DNA of 64,000 bases from Maratus speciosus (Eukaryota; Arthropoda; Arachnida; Araneae; Salticidae): the NCBI GenBank assembly GCA_963932465.1, contig OZ010791.1, positions 621,433,800 through 621,497,799 on the forward strand, read 5' to 3'. Under the pieces are notes generated by a model. It ran no database searches and was not told the origin of the DNA. It saw nothing but the letters and a program-made list of their open reading frames with translations. Below, in pieces: positions 49,227 through 61,479 of the stretch; the stretch's first letter is position 1, and the number at the start of each line of letters is the position of its first letter. The position numbers and the translations under genes are program-made.

Positions 49227-52200
49227 TACATTTCACCTCTTCTCCCTTCCCCTACTCCCCAACATTAAAAAAATTTAAATCTTTATTTTTATACAGAAAA
49301 TTCTTCTATATAAATTATCCTCCTATTCCTCAAAATTACCTCTTTCCCATTCCTCCAGCCTAGAGATTTCAATCTTTAAAGCTTTTTAGAAAATCGGATC
49401 TGCAAAGTCTGTTGCTTAATAATAAAATATATAACCATGTACACTTTTAATTATTTTTCACACAATAAATTGATGTCATGATAATAGTTGTTCTGAGCGA
49501 ATATTGTGTTGGCTGGGCTGTCGTACAGATAGCTCAATTGGAAGAGTACTGGCAATTAAAGCCAAGGGTTATTAAAGTTCACTGTAATTCAAGATGTTTA
49601 ACCCCTTCGCGACAAGAGCCCTTTGGTTAATTTTTAACCTTTTACTACAGGTTTTTAAAAACAGAAAATTTTCTGTTAATTGAATCACAGAAATGCTCCC
49701 ATTAAAAAAGGTAAACTTTACAATTAAAAATAAGTGGTGAGAATAATGAAGGATTCTGAACACCTTACGTGGCCAAGTATACCGGTCGCTCATCCCCAAG
49801 GGCTTAAAGATGCTTTTTTGCTATTATAACCTTTAGGATTTGCAATATAAAAAAACCTTAATCACTTCTGAGGTAAATAAAGACAGTGGAAAAAAATCAA
49901 GATGGCAATGTTTTGATTGGCAAATTCTAAGCTGAGTAATTTGTGCTACAGAATGAAAAAATTATAAAGTTGTAATAATGTCCTCTTACAGATACTAAAT
50001 CTTTAAGGTTTTTGATGTGTGAACTACATATGAATACAGTAGAAGATCTTTATAATGCACACCTTGGTATGAGAAGTTGTGCGTATTATAGAATTTTGCA
50101 TCATATAGATAATATTTCATACATCATTAAATTTACTTCGTATACATGCTTTAAATTACATTCCTTAGCCTTGGAACCAGAAAATGTGCAAATTATAAAA
50201 TTTTACATAATAGGTATAGATCACACATTATTAAATTACCTTAAAGATATTACCTTGAAATATAACATCCAAATATGCCTGGGCAAAATCATTATAAACA
50301 GTGGTAACTCATGACTGACAGTTTTGGGAACACTAAATGGCCAATTTATTCTTTTTCACTATTTTTAACCCTAGATCTACCGGTAATTTTATTCAAGTTT
50401 TAATAAAACGTTCTACACCAGAATTTTGATTTAAAACTATTTAACTTATTTATTTACCTTATTTTTGTCTGGTTTATATACTTAGTTTATTTTAAAGAAA
50501 TTTCTGGTTTGAATGAATATTTTGTATGTACCTGTCAGGTCCAATGGACCCGTCTGGTAGACGGAGGGTTAATAATGAAATCTTTGCCTTATTTTTAGCA
50601 GAATTTTCTTCCATTAAATAAAGCAAAAATTTATTAAAAAAAAAAAAAAAAAAAAAAAAACTTTTGGAAAGCATGCATTTTAGTGCTGCAAGAAAAACCT
50701 GTCATGAGCTGCTCTGATTATAACACTCATTTACAAAAAATTTTAATATAATAACAATGTTTTCATTACTCCAAAATAATGTGTTAAAGGCGATAATGTA
50801 TCATATTTAGTGTTCCAAGAAATAGCAATATTTGTAAAATACATGTGCTTCTTAACTGCAAAATTCATTGTTTTTATCTGAGAAATACATTACATCTTCT
50901 GCATTAAAATTTTTTAGTGGCAGGCTTTTGTGATTCAACAAGGACTGCTTGCAGAGTGCTTTTAAGGATTTTACTATATAAAATTATGGCTCTTAAACTA
51001 CTATTAATCCAATACAGTAATAGGGATAAAAAAAAATTATTAAATAGTTCATTTAAAAATATTATTTGTATTTTCATCAGATATACCGATTATTACTGCC
51101 ATATGTTATATGTAACATATTTATTAGAAAAGTTACAACTATTTTGATGAAGTTTTGGATCCCCCCCCCCCCCCCCCCCCCGACATACTGTCAAATTTCG
51201 CGAGGGTTTTTTTTCTTGTGATGTTCCTCCCCCGACCGAGAATGGAGCGGGTTTTTTACAATCAACTGATTAATTTTGTTTTTCTTTTATTGCTACTTTT
51301 TTATGTTAGTGTGGTGATCTTTCAAATGCTATTGCACAACGAGGCGATAAGTGCGCTACTCTGTAAGTGGCACGGCAACCCTCCAGTGTACAGGAGGAAT
51401 TGATAAAAAGAGTTTTTGTAGTCAGAATATGCAGAATGTTAAAGAATAGTGAATGGTTTAATGAAAGCAGAATAAAAACTTAATATTTAATTTAAGATGC
51501 GAGTCAGATTAATATATTAACTGAAATGGTTACTAAGTAATCACTTTATTAGTTTATACAAAGTCTAATTATCATGACAGCTACAATGCAGCTACTAATG
51601 AAATTTTGTGAAACCAATCTTTTCTAAATAGTAACATGTTCTGAATTGTTCTTATTTACAATAATACTTCATTACCACAAATACCATATAAGGGAGTTGG
51701 TTACTTTTATATTTTTTAAAAGTAAATTATTTAAAGCTTTCTTTTAAGCATATTAACTTTAAAATTAGACAAAAACAAGTATCTTACTTTTGCAAAAAAG
51801 CTGTTTTATCTTATTTATCTATAAACTTTAATTACTAAATAAGGAAAAGTATCATGATGAAAATTTTTACTTTTAGGAGCTCAAAACAACCAGTCAGGAT
51901 AAAATGGTTCATTTTGAGCTAATCGTGATAATTTAAGTACATAAAGTAGAATTTACTATCAGTCAAAAATATGTCCAAGATTGAAGGTCTTGCACCCATG
52001 GCTGTAATCAATTAGCCCAAAAGAAATGCTTCAGGTTTTTTTTTTTTTTTTTTCTGTTTTTCTTTTGTTACAGAGATAAACGGCAATAAGAATTTTTTTT
52101 TTCCCCTTTAGGTTAAATTTTATAAAAATAAAATACTACGATGCTTTAATTTTTGAAGCTGAAAAGAGTTATATAAAAAAAAAATAAATAAATAAACGAA

Positions 52201-53455
52201 AGATACCCATATTTCGAAAAAGATGTCATTTTAAGTCAATTTTCGTTTATATATTATTAGAAACGATTCGCAAATGAATCATTTTATAAACGGGATTGGA
52301 AATCTTAATTTTGATTTCGTCATACCTTTTATTTAAATTGTGCGTTCTTTAAAAATGAAAGATTTTGTTTAATTTCTTTAAAAGAAAACTCAAAACACAA
52401 AATTAAATTAGAAATCTATCTGTGTTACACTCACATATCACAAGAAATACCTATGCCACACATGAACGTTATTTTGTAAGGAAAACAGTTATAAGTATTG
52501 TTGAAAATAAAAACAATTCAGAACATTATACTAATTAGAAAGGATCGGTTGCAAAGAATGCTGTCTGGATAATTAGAAATTGTACTCACTTTCTCCCCTT
52601 GGAATACCATTTCAAGATCTTTGATATTTCTTATTTCTTCAGTCAACTTCGCGTATCGCGTAGTGATACATGGCGAAGTCTTATGGCGAACGCGATGAAT
52701 TTTCATTTCGATACGAGAATTTTGGATGAATATCGAATTTCGATACGAGAATTTTTTTAAAAATGAGAAATATTTTCTCCTTAAAAAATGTTTACTTACT
52801 ATGAATAACAATGAAATAAAATACATATAATTACAAAATACTGCTCCATTTTAAAAAATCAGTCTAAGTATTTTAAAGCACATAATAAACTGTTTTTGTA
52901 GTTTAAAAAAAGATTTATTGCCAATATTCAGATTTTTAACTGTGACCTAAACCGCGCAAAACCGATGTGCAACGTTCTGTCTGCTAGCCCATAGAATAAC
53001 ATGTAATCCGCGATCCTAAGAAGTCCAATTTTTCATGCGGATTACATAAAAATTAAGAGTTTTCCTAGATACTAGGTTAGTCTTATCCACTTCGTCACAA
53101 ACAGATTCATTTTATATATTAATGTTTTTTAAAAAATCTAGACCGTTTCGGAGAAAAAAAAAAGACAAACTTACACCATCGAAATTGCTTTCAAAATGGG
53201 TTTACAGATCTGAAAATATACTGCACGTAGAATTGTAAAAAATTCAGAATAGGATTAGACTGCAGATATAAGACTGTTTTAAAAAAATCAGAACAATAGG
53301 ACCTATATTTGATGAGTTATTAACAGGCGGCTTTTCGCAATTTCTTTGATGTCGAGTTAGCTGTATATATGAGTTCCGCCATCTACGAATTCTACGATAC
53401 GATGCGATTTTAGGGTTAAGGCTGCGTCACTCGGAATACTACCGTCTTCCATGAT
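48537..53455 (+). repeat. Left arm of a giant inverted repeat
   Basis: CAAGCAGTCAATGAAGTCTG at 48537 is the complement of the last bases of the window, and TCTTCCATGAT at 53445-53455 is the complement of the start of the right arm (58067). In between, every stretch compared matches the right arm inverted: the tRNA-like segment, the 100-codon frame at 50012-50314, the C run at 51163-51182, and the frame at 52518-52826. The true outer end is unknown because the right arm leaves the window. The arm contains no supported gene; the 100-codon frame is part of an AT-rich repeat with ATAATGCA blocks. Confidence 0.93.
49519..49593 (+). tRNA. tRNA-like pseudogene or SINE head
   Basis: GTCGTACAGATAGCTCAATT then GGAAGAG fits a tRNA 5' half with an A box, followed by an ACTGGCAATTAAAGCC anticodon-arm-like segment. 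The B box is degraded (GGGTTATTAAAGTTCACTG instead of GGTTCGAATCC). It is probably not a functional tRNA gene. An inverted copy is at 62947-63021. Confidence 0.4.
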
Positions 53456-53847
53456 CTAAAAATGATTAAATTCCGATGTATAGTTTTTGCTCCTATAAAA
53501 CTTTTCTAGTCGAAAGATTTTGTCCAACTTTAGCATTAAATAACTCTTAAAATAATTCTTCGATTTGAAAACTGTCTACATCAGCGTGTTTATCAAACAT
53601 TTCTGTATAATACTACAGATTTTCAGATTTTCGAATGCATTATTTTTCTTAATATTAACGAAGAAAGACCTCCGGTCACAAAAAATTAAAAACCGGCGGC
53701 GGCGGCGGTGACAGCGGTAGTTACTTTTTTTTAGAATAGAGAGAGAGAGATTCCTAAAAGTATAATATCTTCTAATAAAAATTAGACATACAAATATCAC
53801 TGAGCATAATTAAACTATTACGCGAGCAAAGCCGCGAGTTTTGCTAG
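53453..53847 (+). mobile_element. Helitron-type 3' end joined to family E sequence
   Basis: From TGATCTAAAAATGATTAAAT the sequence follows family E (compare 43330-43560) and then ends ACGCGAGCAAAGCCGCGAGT, TTTGCTAG, with T next at 53848. A GC-rich hairpin shortly before CTAG|T is the Helitron 3' signature. GA repeats lie at 53742-53750. No Rep/helicase coding. Confidence 0.7.
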
Positions 53848-54545
53848 TAGTGTATAAAAAGCTTTTAATTTAACTGAAAAACTACATAATCAAATAAAAT
53901 TTTTAAATTGACCTTACTTGATTGTAATAAGAACAAAATTTGTCTAAATAGTTGTTTTTTAATTAATTTCATGTGGTTAATAAATTTTTAATACTGAAAA
54001 AATTCATTTTTTTATAACTCTACGTTGCATAATTTATAATCTCGTAACCAATCAGCAGCAGAGAATAATCTTCAAGGACATAGGAAAAGGGAGATCACAT
54101 AGGCTTAAGACCTCCCCATACAAATAAAGACAATTTTTTAAATCACATGAGTTTTTAAAAATCTATTAGTTTCTGTCTTCAATATTTGATTATTGATCTC
54201 TGGCAAAAAGTAAATAAATAAATAAATAAATAAATAAAAAATCTGTACATAAAAAATATTTCAAATATTAATTACATTTATAGTAGTAACAAAACTAGCA
54301 AATATACAGATCAGGGGCCTCAAGTCCACGTAAAAAAAAAAACATGCTTCTGCACCAACCTCATAAAAAAACTCCTCAAATACTTTTTTGTTTAAAAATC
54401 AGTTAAATTTTAATTTTTTAAACTAATTAAAACCTGTTTGTTGTTAAAATAGCTTCATTTTATTGAAAGGAACAATATTATTTTATGATATCAAAATAAC
54501 ATTCGATAAATAGTTAAAAGTAAACTGATTTATAAGTTAACGCGG
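53848..54545. other. No gene seen; Transib target on the right edge
   Basis: AT-rich, with a TAAA repeat at 54209-54238. It ends with the CGCGG target copy (54541-54545) of the Transib element. Confidence 0.45.
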
Positions 54546-57329
54546 CACATACGGGTATTTGAGCGTTCTACGCGGCCAAAAGTCAAATTATTAAAGTACT
54601 AAGGCCATTAAAAAGAAAGACAACCTGGGTTAGAGGACAGTTTCAAGGACAATACCCAACCCCTTCAATCTTTCCCCCGCGCACGCGTCTCGTTTATCTT
54701 TAGTCGGAATTCGATTGTTCAACTTGTTGTTTGTGTCTGTTCTCGGCGTTCGTGTGAAAACATTAACTTTGCAGTGAAATATTTATTAATTTACGTTTAT
54801 TTTGAAAGTGTTTGTGATGGATCCTGATACAACAGGTAATAATGCAAAACTCTAATAAAATTTTTTGTTGTTTTATCATTATGAAGTTTAGTTGTTGTAC
54901 TTTGAAGGTACCCTCATATTAGAGTGAGATTATTTCTAAAATATTTTATTCAATCGAGTGTTTGTTGTACTATCCTGTCAGATCCTGTTATAATTTCGAA
55001 CTGAATCGAAAGTTTGAAGCCTTGAGTACTGAAAAATCAAAGAAACTGCCGCGGAATAGCGCGGATGTGTATTGTCTTGGTCTTTGAACTTTTTTTACCA
55101 AATAATAAAAAAAAAAATGACTATCGTAAATAGTATTCTAAAAGGAAATATTTTTGTTGTAGGTTCACAGGGTGTCTCGGGAGTAAGGTTTGTGACCCGT
55201 AAATATTTGTTTGATCGAATGCAGAGCTTTGACTTGTCCAATTTAGAAGATAAATTAAATTTCTTAAAAGATCAACTAATATCGGGTGAAGGTTACACAG
55301 AAGACCAAATTGAGAGCTTAAAACGCAATTTAGCACACTTTAATTCGCAAATTAAGCAGAGATGGTTAAAAGCCCATACGAAGGAAGACGTATTTCTCAA
55401 AAACAATCATTCTTGGCTAGAAGGAACGTTTGAGATACCTACCATACCACAACATCGGCCTGTACGACCATCTAAATTAGTTACAGAATCGAGTGAGAGA
55501 ACTAAGAGGAGAAAAACAGAAGAAGTGCGATCTTCTCTAGAAAAAGATGTTATCATTCATGCTGCTCAGGTGGAATTGCGGAAATCTGGAACACGAGATG
55601 CTTCTGAAATACTCAAAGAAATTATCAGTAGTACGAAACGTGCAACAAAATATAAAAAGGCTTTTTCTAAATCAGAAAGCGAAAAAACTGACTCACTCAC
55701 GCCAACACAAGCATTGTCCATGTTTGTAGAAGCTGATTTAACTCGTCGACAATACGAAATAGTGAGGAACACCAACAAGATTTTCTTTCCTTGTTATACC
55801 TTGATACAAAAAGCGAAACAAGAATGCTATCCGCCCCAGAGTCATGTAGAGTAACAAGTACTTACGCCGAAACTGATTTACAGCCTTTGGTTGACCATAC
55901 ATTTAAGCGTTTATCTATGTTTCTAGAAGAGGTTCTAACAACAGTGAAAGAGCAAGATCGAGAGAGTTTAAAGTTAATTTCAAAATATGTGATGGCTAAC
56001 AACAATCACAATTTAAACATAAATTTGTAAAGGATGCCGACACAGATGCGAACATATTCCAAAGTAGTTTCGTCTCTTTACGATTAGTTTCTGGTAGTGA
56101 AAACGAAAAGCTATTATGGGAAAACCCAACACCTTCTTCACCTCAATTTTGCCGTCCTATGTTTATGCCGTCGTTTTGTCAAAGAAAATACTGATGTTAC
56201 GGAGGAAGAAATTATCTTTATAAAAAAATCTGCGATGTCACTAAACGCCACCGAGGTTAATTTAAGTGGAAACAGGTTCTTAGTCAGTCATGTTTTCATA
56301 ATGACAAGGGTAGATGGCAAGGTTTGCAACGCTGCGACTGGCACTAAATCCACAAGTCGATGCTACATATGTGGTGCAACTTCTAAGGACTTCAACAAAA
56401 CTGATATAAAAAAAATAATAATTCTGAAGCTATAGAGTTTGGTCTTTCTATTTTACACACTAGAATTAGACTTTTTAAAAGTTCTCCATTTGGCTTATAA
56501 GTTGCCAGTAAAGAAATATAGAGAGTGGAAGACTGAAGCAGAGGAAAAAAATTGAACTGGAAGAAAAACTCGAAATCCAGAAAAGATTTCGCGAAGGAAC
56601 TGGCTTACTGGTAGATTTACCAAAGACAAATTTTGGCAATACCTATGACGGTAATACAAGTAGAAGGTTTTTTGAAGACCCGAAATTGGCTTCTGACATA
56701 ACTGGCATTAGTTATGACCCAATATACCGCTTTAAATTCATATTGGAGACAAATTTAAGCGGACATATAATTGATCCCAAAAAATACGAGAAATATGCAT
56801 TAGATACTGCTCGCTTACATGTAGATTTGTACCAGAGTGGTATCCAATGACCCCAACAATGCACAAAATATTAATTCATGGTGCAGTTATCATTAAAAAC
56901 GCATTATTGCCCATTGGGCAGCTTTCAGAAGAGGCCGCAGAAGCGCGTAATAAGCATTTTAGGCTATACCGCCAAGACTTCGCTCGAAAATTCGCAAGGG
57001 AAAATTGCAACAAAGACATTTTTAATCGACTACTTTTAACATCAGACCCTCTTATAAGCAGCATGAGAAAAGTAAAAAGAAGAAGGATGAGCTCCTTTTT
57101 GCCAAAGACAATTACTCTTCTTTTGCCTGCGAAGCCCAATGTTCGAGATGATCCATCAGAGAGTGGCGAAGATGAATATTAGTTTTTAAAAATAAAGTTT
57201 GTGTTTTATTTTAATAAATCGTCTTTATAAGTTTAATAAATTTATTTTTTCTTTCAATTGTATCCTTTAGAATAGATATATAACATAAAATAATTTTGGC
57301 CGCGTAGATAACGCAAATACCCGTATGTG
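54546..57329 (+). mobile_element. Transib (RAG1-like) DNA transposon, 2784 bp
   Basis: CGCGG occurs at 54541-54545 and 57330-57334, a perfect GC-rich 5-bp target duplication, the hallmark of Transib and RAG-type transposition. The ends are CACATACGGGTATTTG and its exact complement; a CGCGGCCAAAA block (54570 on the left, complement at 57293 on the right) extends the terminal repeats to about 40 bp with small differences. The CACA start agrees with the CACWRTG-type heptamer of Transib/RAG signal ends at its first four positions but then diverges (CACATAC). The element encodes one transposase, now broken. It sits in the spacer between the arms of the giant inverted repeat. Confidence 0.88.
54817..57182 (+). 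pseudogene. Transib/RAG1-like transposase, frameshifted
   Basis: The likely start is ATG at 54817 (MDPDTT), exon 54817-54835, donor ACAG|GTAATA, acceptor TTGTAG ending 55162, then SQGVSGVRFVTRKYLFDRM in phase. The N-terminal region reads RWLKAHTKEDVFLKNNHSWL and LTPTQALSMFVEADLTRRQY, then NKIFFPCYTLIQKAKQECYP, corresponding to the segment before the catalytic core in RAG1/Transib. CDG (Asp codon 55991-55993) is the probable first catalytic Asp, followed at once by a TAA at 55997. RFCRP-type and VSHVFIMTRVDGKVCNAATG segments precede a zinc-type RCYICGAT. NTYDGNTSRRFFED and EEAAEARNKHFRLYRQ follow; the Glu in AEARNK aligns with the RAG1 catalytic Glu in ESGNK. The frame changes near 55845, 55985, 56160, 56410, 56475, 56550 and 56835, some inside A runs. 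A second catalytic Asp was not located. The C-terminus ends ESGEDEY. Confidence 0.85.
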
Positions 57330-57539
57330 CGCGGGTTCAAATCGAATTTTAAAATAAGAACTGATACTTAGTTCAGAAAAGAAATGCGAACTAAATTAAA
57401 CAAGAACAAATTTTTAATATGCAATTAACAAATTATCCAAAAGAAACATGGTGTATTTGGTATATATTTAAAGGGAAGATACACTATGAAAAGGAAATAT
57501 AACTTATTTGTATGACGGGTAAATAAGCACAAACCATTA

Positions 57540-57930
57540 CTTTTAAGAATTTAGTGTCGCCCCCTATGAAAAGAATAAAGTATATAAATATAGATAGCAC
57601 AAAACATATTTCAATTTTAAGACTTAAAATACACACTTTTATTTTATATAAAATGACGTCATTTGCATCCGCTGAAGAATTCCACATTGACGATAGAGTC
57701 TTAAACAACGTCTATAGAAAAGTATGCATAGGACGTCACTATCCCGGAATAATACACAAACCCAGCAAAAAGCGATGTTGTCATTCAAGAAACTCGATTA
57801 AAAAATCGTCTATCTAATGTTTTCATTTGTTTGTAACATTAAAATAGATACTGAAAATTAAATATAATTTATTATAGCTTTATGTTTTATCAGAGATCAT
57901 TCATTTATATTTTTTCAAAATCCGAAAAAT
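57540..57930 (+). repeat. Family D copy with a unique 170-bp insert
   Basis: AGAATTTAGTGTCGCCCC (57547) through GCACAAAACATATTTCAATT and ATTTATATTTTTTCAAAAT follows the family D order, without the pogo-like hairpin. About 57669-57842 has no counterpart in other copies; it is open in the frame EEFHIDDRVLNNVYRKVC and ends KKRCCHSRNSIKKSSI-stop. I do not recognise this peptide. Confidence 0.6.
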
Positions 57931-60253
57931 GTTATTACATACGGATTAATAAAATTGCATTCTTTCAGCTTTTTGATAGGAGTGAAGCAAATGTGGAAAA
58001 AACAAATCACACATATATTCTTTAAAATACGTTTTTATAGCAGACGATATTCTTGGCAGAGCACGTATCATGGAAGAAGGTAGTATTCCGAGTGACGCAG
58101 CCTTAAGCCTAAAATCGTATCGTATCGTATCGTAGAATTCGTAGATGGCGGAACTCATACATACAGCTAACTCGACATCAAAGAAATTGCGAAAAGCCGC
58201 CTGTTAATAACTCATCAAATATAGGTCCTATTGTTCTGATTTTTTTTAAAACAGTCTTATATCTGCAGTCTAATCCTATTCTGAATTTTTTACAATTCTA
58301 GGTGCAGTATATTTTCAGATCTGTAAACCCATTTTGAAAGCAATTTCGATGGTGTAAGTTTGTCTTTTTTTTTTCTCCGAAACGGTCTAGATTTTTTTTA
58401 AAACATTAATATATAAAATGAATCTGTTTTTGACGAAGTGGATAAGACTAACCTAGTATCTAGGAAAACTCTTAATTTTTATGTAATCCGCATGAAAAAT
58501 TGGACTTCTTAGGATCGCGGATTACATGTTATTCTATGGGCTAGCAGACAGAACGTTGCACATCGGTTTTGCGCGGTTTAGGTCACAGTTAAAAATCTGA
58601 ATATTGGCAATAAATCTTTTTTTAAACTACAAAAACAGTTTATTATGTGCTTTAAAATACTTAGACTGATTTTTTAAAATGGAGCAGTGTTTTGTAATTA
58701 TATGTATTTTATTTCATTGTTATTCATAGTAAGTAAACATTTTTTAAGGAGAAAATATTTCACATTTTTAAAAAAATTCTCGTATCGAAATTCGATATTC
58801 ATCCCAAATTCTCGTATCGAAATGAAAATTCATCGCGTTCGCCATAAGACTTCGCCATGTATCACTACGCGATACGCGAAGTTGACTGAAGAAATAAGAA
58901 ATATCAAAGATCTTGAAATGGTATTCCAAGGGGAGAAAGTGAGTACAATTTCTAATTATCCAGACAGCATTCTTTGAAACCGATCCTTTCTAATTAGTAT
59001 AATGTTCTGAATTGTTTTTATTTTCAACAATACTTATAACTGTTTTCCTTACAAAATAACGTTCATGTGTGGCATAGGTATTTCTTGTGATATGTGAGTG
59101 TAACACAGATAGATTACTAATTTAATTTTGTGTTTTGAGTTTTCTTTTAAAGAAATTAAACAAAATCTTTCATTTTTAAAGAACGCACAATTTAAATAAA
59201 AGGTATGACGAAATCAAAATTAAGATTTCCAATCCCGTTTATAAAATGATTCATTTGCGAATCGTTTCTAATAATATTATAAACGAAAATTGACTTAAAA
59301 TGACATCTTTTTCGAAATATGGGTATCTTTCGTTTATTTATTTATTTTTTTTTTATATAACTCTTTTCAGCTTCAAAAATTAAAGCATCGTAGTATTTCA
59401 TTTTTATAAAATTTAACCTAAAGGGGAAAAAAAATTCTTATTGCCGTTTATCTCTGTAACAAAAGAAAAACAGAAAAAAAAAAACCTGAAGCATTTCTTT
59501 TAGGCTAATTGATTACAGCCATGGGTGCAAGACCTTCAGTCTTGGACATATTTTTGACTGGTAGTAAATTCTACTTTATGTACTTAAATTATCACGATTA
59601 GCTCAAAATGAACCATTTTATCCTGACTGGTTGTTTTGAGCCCCTAAAAGTAAAAATTTTCATCATTATACTTTTCCTTATTTAGTAATTAAAGTTTATA
59701 GATAAATAAGATAAAACAGCTTTTTTGCAAAAGTAAGATTTTGTTTAATTTTAAAGTTAATATGCTTAAAAGAAAGCTTTAAATAATTTACTTTTAAAAA
59801 ATATAAAAGTAGCCAGCTCCCTTATATGGTATTTGTGGTAATGAAGTATTATTGTAAATAAGAACAATTCAGAACATGTTACGATTTAGAAAGATTGGTT
59901 TCACAAAATTTCATTAGCAGCTGCATTGTAGCTGTCATGATAATTAGACTTTGTATAAACTAATAAAGTGATTACTCAGTAACCATTTCAATTAATATAT
60001 TAATCTGACTCGCATCTTAAATTAAATATTAAGTTTTTATTCTGCTTTCATTAAACCATTCACTATTCTTTAACATTCCGCATATTCTGACTACAAAAAC
60101 TCTTTTTATCAATTCCTCCTGTACACTGGAGGGTTGCCGTGCCACTTACAGAGTAGCGCACTTATCGCCTCGTTGTGCAATAGCATTTGAAAGATCACCA
60201 CACTAACATAAAAAAGTAGCAATAAAAGAAAAACAAAATTAATCAGTTGATTG

Positions 60254-61479
60254 CAGGGACCCGGAGCTGGAGCTGGAGCCCGGAGCCGGAGCGCTCCGGA
60301 GCTGTGTTTTCCCTGGAGCTGGAGCCGGAGCTGGAGCTCTAAATTTTCCACAGCTCCAAGGCTCCTTTAGTTTTTAATATTCTTTTAAATCTTTTTTTTT
60401 CAGTCTTTTAAATTTCTAGGCTTAAAATATTTTAATTACAGTAGAATATCTTTATAACGCGATTCTATATAACGCAATTCTCCATATAACGCACAACTTC
60501 TCAGATGTAAACAATGAATTTTGCAGGTAAGAAGCACATGAAATCCCACATCGTAAAAATTGCTACTCTCTAGAAAACTACATTTGATACATTAATTCAA
60601 CTTTATCTCCTTAATTCAAAACTTTTTAATGAAAAAAAAAATGCTATTATTACAATAAATATTATATTTTTGGAAATGAGTAATATAATGAATGATTGGG
60701 TCCAGGTATAGTTGGACCATGTTTATAAAATAAACAATATAAAATGATCATATAATGCAAAAATTTATAATTTGGACAATTCCTGGTGACAAGAAGTGCA
60801 GTATAAAGATACTCTAATGTATTTTGGTATGTTTCAGATTTATATGGTCATGTTTATAAGGTAAATTTAATGATGTGTGAAATGTGATCCATATAATGCA
60901 AAATTCTGTATAACGCACAACCTTGCATTTTTAGGTTTGCGTTATAAAGATCTTCTACTGTATGTACATCATTATTCAGTATTTTAATTATATATCATTT
61001 TTTAGGTTTTTATTATTATTATTAGAGAAGGAAACCTTCTCGAAACATGGTAACACTACTTTACTTCTACTTTCTACTTGAACTAAGTGACAACACTATT
61101 CAAAAACAAATATGGCCGCCTGTTGTTTGCATGTGTAGTTGCACAATTTTGGCTGTTTGAAAAGTGTAGAAGAAATTTAAGATTTTTGTGTTTAAAATTC
61201 CACCAAACTTTCTATTTTAAAAGCAAAAGCTAAAAGATGTCATACTTTCTGAACAAGCATTTGAAGTTTGATGAGAAGAAAAATGCATTTTGTCAGATCT
61301 TTAATGAAGGTAGAAAGTATATGTGAGCAAAAAATTAAACGTGTAAATTAAAATCTGCAACTCAAAAGCGCGAAGTCGGAGCCGAGTTGGAGCCGGAGCC
61401 GGAGCTGGAGCCACAGTATTTTCTCTAGGAGCGGAGCTGGAGCTGGAGCATCAAAAATTGTTCGGCTCCGGGTCACTGG
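60254..61479. mobile_element. hAT-like element in the right arm only, 1226 bp
   Basis: GTTGATTG at 60246-60253 and CTTGATTG at 61480-61487 form a 7/8 target duplication. The ends are CAGGGACCCGGAGC and GGCTCCGGGTCACTGG, inverted, with GGAGCTGGAGC-type subrepeats inside both ends. The left arm shows the empty site (TTTACAATCAACTGATTAA near 51255), so the insertion postdates arm formation. There is no transposase. A pogo-like MITE is nested within it. Confidence 0.85.
60439..60960. mobile_element. pogo/Tigger-like MITE nested in the hAT element, 522 bp
   Basis: Flanked by TA (60437-60438, 60961-60962), with ends CAGTAGAATATCTTTATAAC and, inverted, CAGTAGAAGATCTTTATAAC. ATAATGCAAAA blocks repeat inside. 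A related one-sided end, CAGTAGAAGATCTTTATAAT, occurs in the arms at 50038 and inverted near 62500. Confidence 0.8.

Noticed and set aside
50012..50314. 100-codon frame, nearly identical at 62528-62226
   Set aside because: Conservation is explained by the inverted arms, and the sequence is an AT-rich MITE-like repeat (ATAATGCA blocks, CAGTAGAAGATC end), not a recognisable protein.
52518..52826. 102-codon frame mirrored at 58687-58977
   Set aside because: Duplicated only because it lies in both arms; low complexity, no domain.
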